Shown here: in pieces, positions 63,473 to 64,000 of the stretch
How the letters are laid out: every line of letters starts with the position of its first letter
Position numbering within the stretch: the stretch's first letter is position 1
Source: Cryobacterium levicorallinum
Lineage (GTDB): Bacteria > Actinomycetota > Actinomycetes > Actinomycetales > Microbacteriaceae
Assembly: GCF_004402405.1 (NCBI RefSeq)
Contig: NZ_SOFE01000014.1
Location: 335,567-399,566 of the forward strand
Length of the DNA: 64,000 nt
Reading direction: 5' to 3'
Translations under genes and position numbers: made by a program
Notes under the pieces: model-generated
Told to the model about the DNA's origin: nothing
What the model saw: only the letters and a program-made list of their open reading frames with translations
Databases searched by the model: none

Positions 63473-64000
63473 CTATTGTCGGCGCGGCGCGGCGCCTAAC
63501 CGCGGCGAAACAATGTTGCGTCGCGTGACGATGTGTGACGCGAACGACTTCCGCTGGTTGAGCAGGTCTCGGAGCGATCGTCTCGAAATCAGAAGATGCG
63601 GCGGGGTTTCGACTCGTGCCAGAGCGCGTTGCTCAACCAGCAGAAAACAGCCCGGGGGTCGTGGTGGTCTCGGTACGAAAAGTTTCCAGCGGCGCTTGGG
63701 TTTGCGGCTGGGGTCGATGCTCGCTGGTGGGGCGAACCAGCGCACGTTGTCGACGACCTGCACCCTTCAGCCTCTATGGATCACGTGGTGGTGGCTGGGG
63801 CCGGGCAGCGTGCCGTTGTCGATGTTGGTTAGTCCTCCTTCGTGCCAGGGGAGGACGTGGTGGACTTCGGTCCAGCGGGCGGGGATGGTGCAGCCGGGGA
63901 TGATGCAGCCGCCGTCGCGGGCGGCGATCGCGGCGCGTTGTTTGGCGGTGAAGCAGCGGATTTTGTCGCCGAGGTAGAGCACGTCGCCGTTCTCGCCGAA
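63473..64000 (-). pseudogene. 13E12-type HNH endonuclease with in-frame stop, C-terminal part
   Basis: The minus-strand frame enters at the right edge and reads GDKIRCFTAKQRAAIAARDG, an HNH region WTEVHHVLPWHEGGLTN, then SHHHVIHRG and a TGA at 63767-63769. The same frame resumes as RVQVVDNVRWFAPPASIDP, so the TGA stands where relatives have Trp (TGG). The expected cysteine before SHHH is also missing (LPGPSHHH). It is therefore a broken copy. The last part of the frame runs into the inverted repeat at 63553-63641 and is probably not native. Confidence 0.75.
63553..63641. repeat. Palindromic intergenic repeat (REP-like)
   Basis: Outer arms GCTGGTTGAGCA (63553-63564) and TGCTCAACCAGC (63630-63641) are perfectly complementary. 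Inner arms around GTCTCGAAATC and GGGTTTCGACTC pair partly. The GGTTGAGC...TCTCGA style matches dispersed palindromes common in Microbacteriaceae chromosomes. It sits on the 3' end of the decayed endonuclease gene. Confidence 0.6.

Noticed and set aside
1..64000. CRISPR arrays, tRNA/rRNA genes, transposases or integrases
   Set aside because: I looked for spaced repeats, tRNA cloverleaf sequences and DDE or tyrosine-recombinase motifs and recognised none. A dedicated covariance or profile search would be needed to exclude them fully.

Overview
The window looks like chromosomal DNA of a high-GC Gram-positive actinobacterium, most likely a Microbacteriaceae relative. This rests on the strong G/C third-position bias, frequent GTG starts, promoters with TAnnnT boxes about 6 bases from the start codon (leaderless mRNAs), the coproporphyrin-dependent heme route with HemQ and an Fe-S ferrochelatase, and 13E12-type HNH endonuclease remnants. 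The genus is inference. No rRNA, tRNA, CRISPR array or intact transposase was recognised.

Layout. (1) 1-7080 is a sugar-utilisation locus: an alpha-galactosidase cut by the left edge, a ROK repressor, a binding protein with two permeases, and an ADP-ribosylglycohydrolase-family enzyme. Four copies of one palindromic operator tie it together. (2) 7484-14209 holds core metabolism: an amino-acid permease, CstA with its small YbdD partner, glycyl-tRNA synthetase and a zinc alcohol dehydrogenase. (3) 14327-25903 holds almost the whole heme pathway: hemA divergent from hemE-hemG, three small membrane-associated genes, then hemQ-H-C-D and hemB-L, closed by a strong hairpin.

(4) 26382-43283 is an accessory catabolic island of visibly lower GC. 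A SorC-type regulator is divergent from an RbsABC-like transporter. An AraM-like glycerol-1-phosphate dehydrogenase, an FGGY kinase and an AraL-like HAD phosphatase follow. A second block encodes an acetoin-dehydrogenase-like E1 alpha/beta, a free-standing lipoyl domain, a GlpD-like flavoenzyme, a second FGGY kinase, a class II aldolase, a lipoyl-less E2 catalytic domain and a lipoate-ligase-like protein. My reading (inference) is import, phosphorylation, oxidation and aldol cleavage of a polyol or ketose, with a dedicated, physically split 2-oxoacid/acyloin dehydrogenase complex handling a product. This is the most unusual system in the window.

(5) 43337-53990 continues the accessory region: a third FGGY kinase paired with a beta-keto-acid cleavage enzyme, a divergent epoxide hydrolase, a second ribose-type ABC transporter with two permeases, and a PepD-like metallopeptidase. 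(6) 54021-63462 returns to high GC: an ABC-2 exporter, TrhO, a PEBP-like protein, an esterase, a LysE exporter, a thioesterase and a MetNIQ methionine importer. Decayed HNH endonuclease genes flank the MetNIQ genes, and the last one runs off the right edge.
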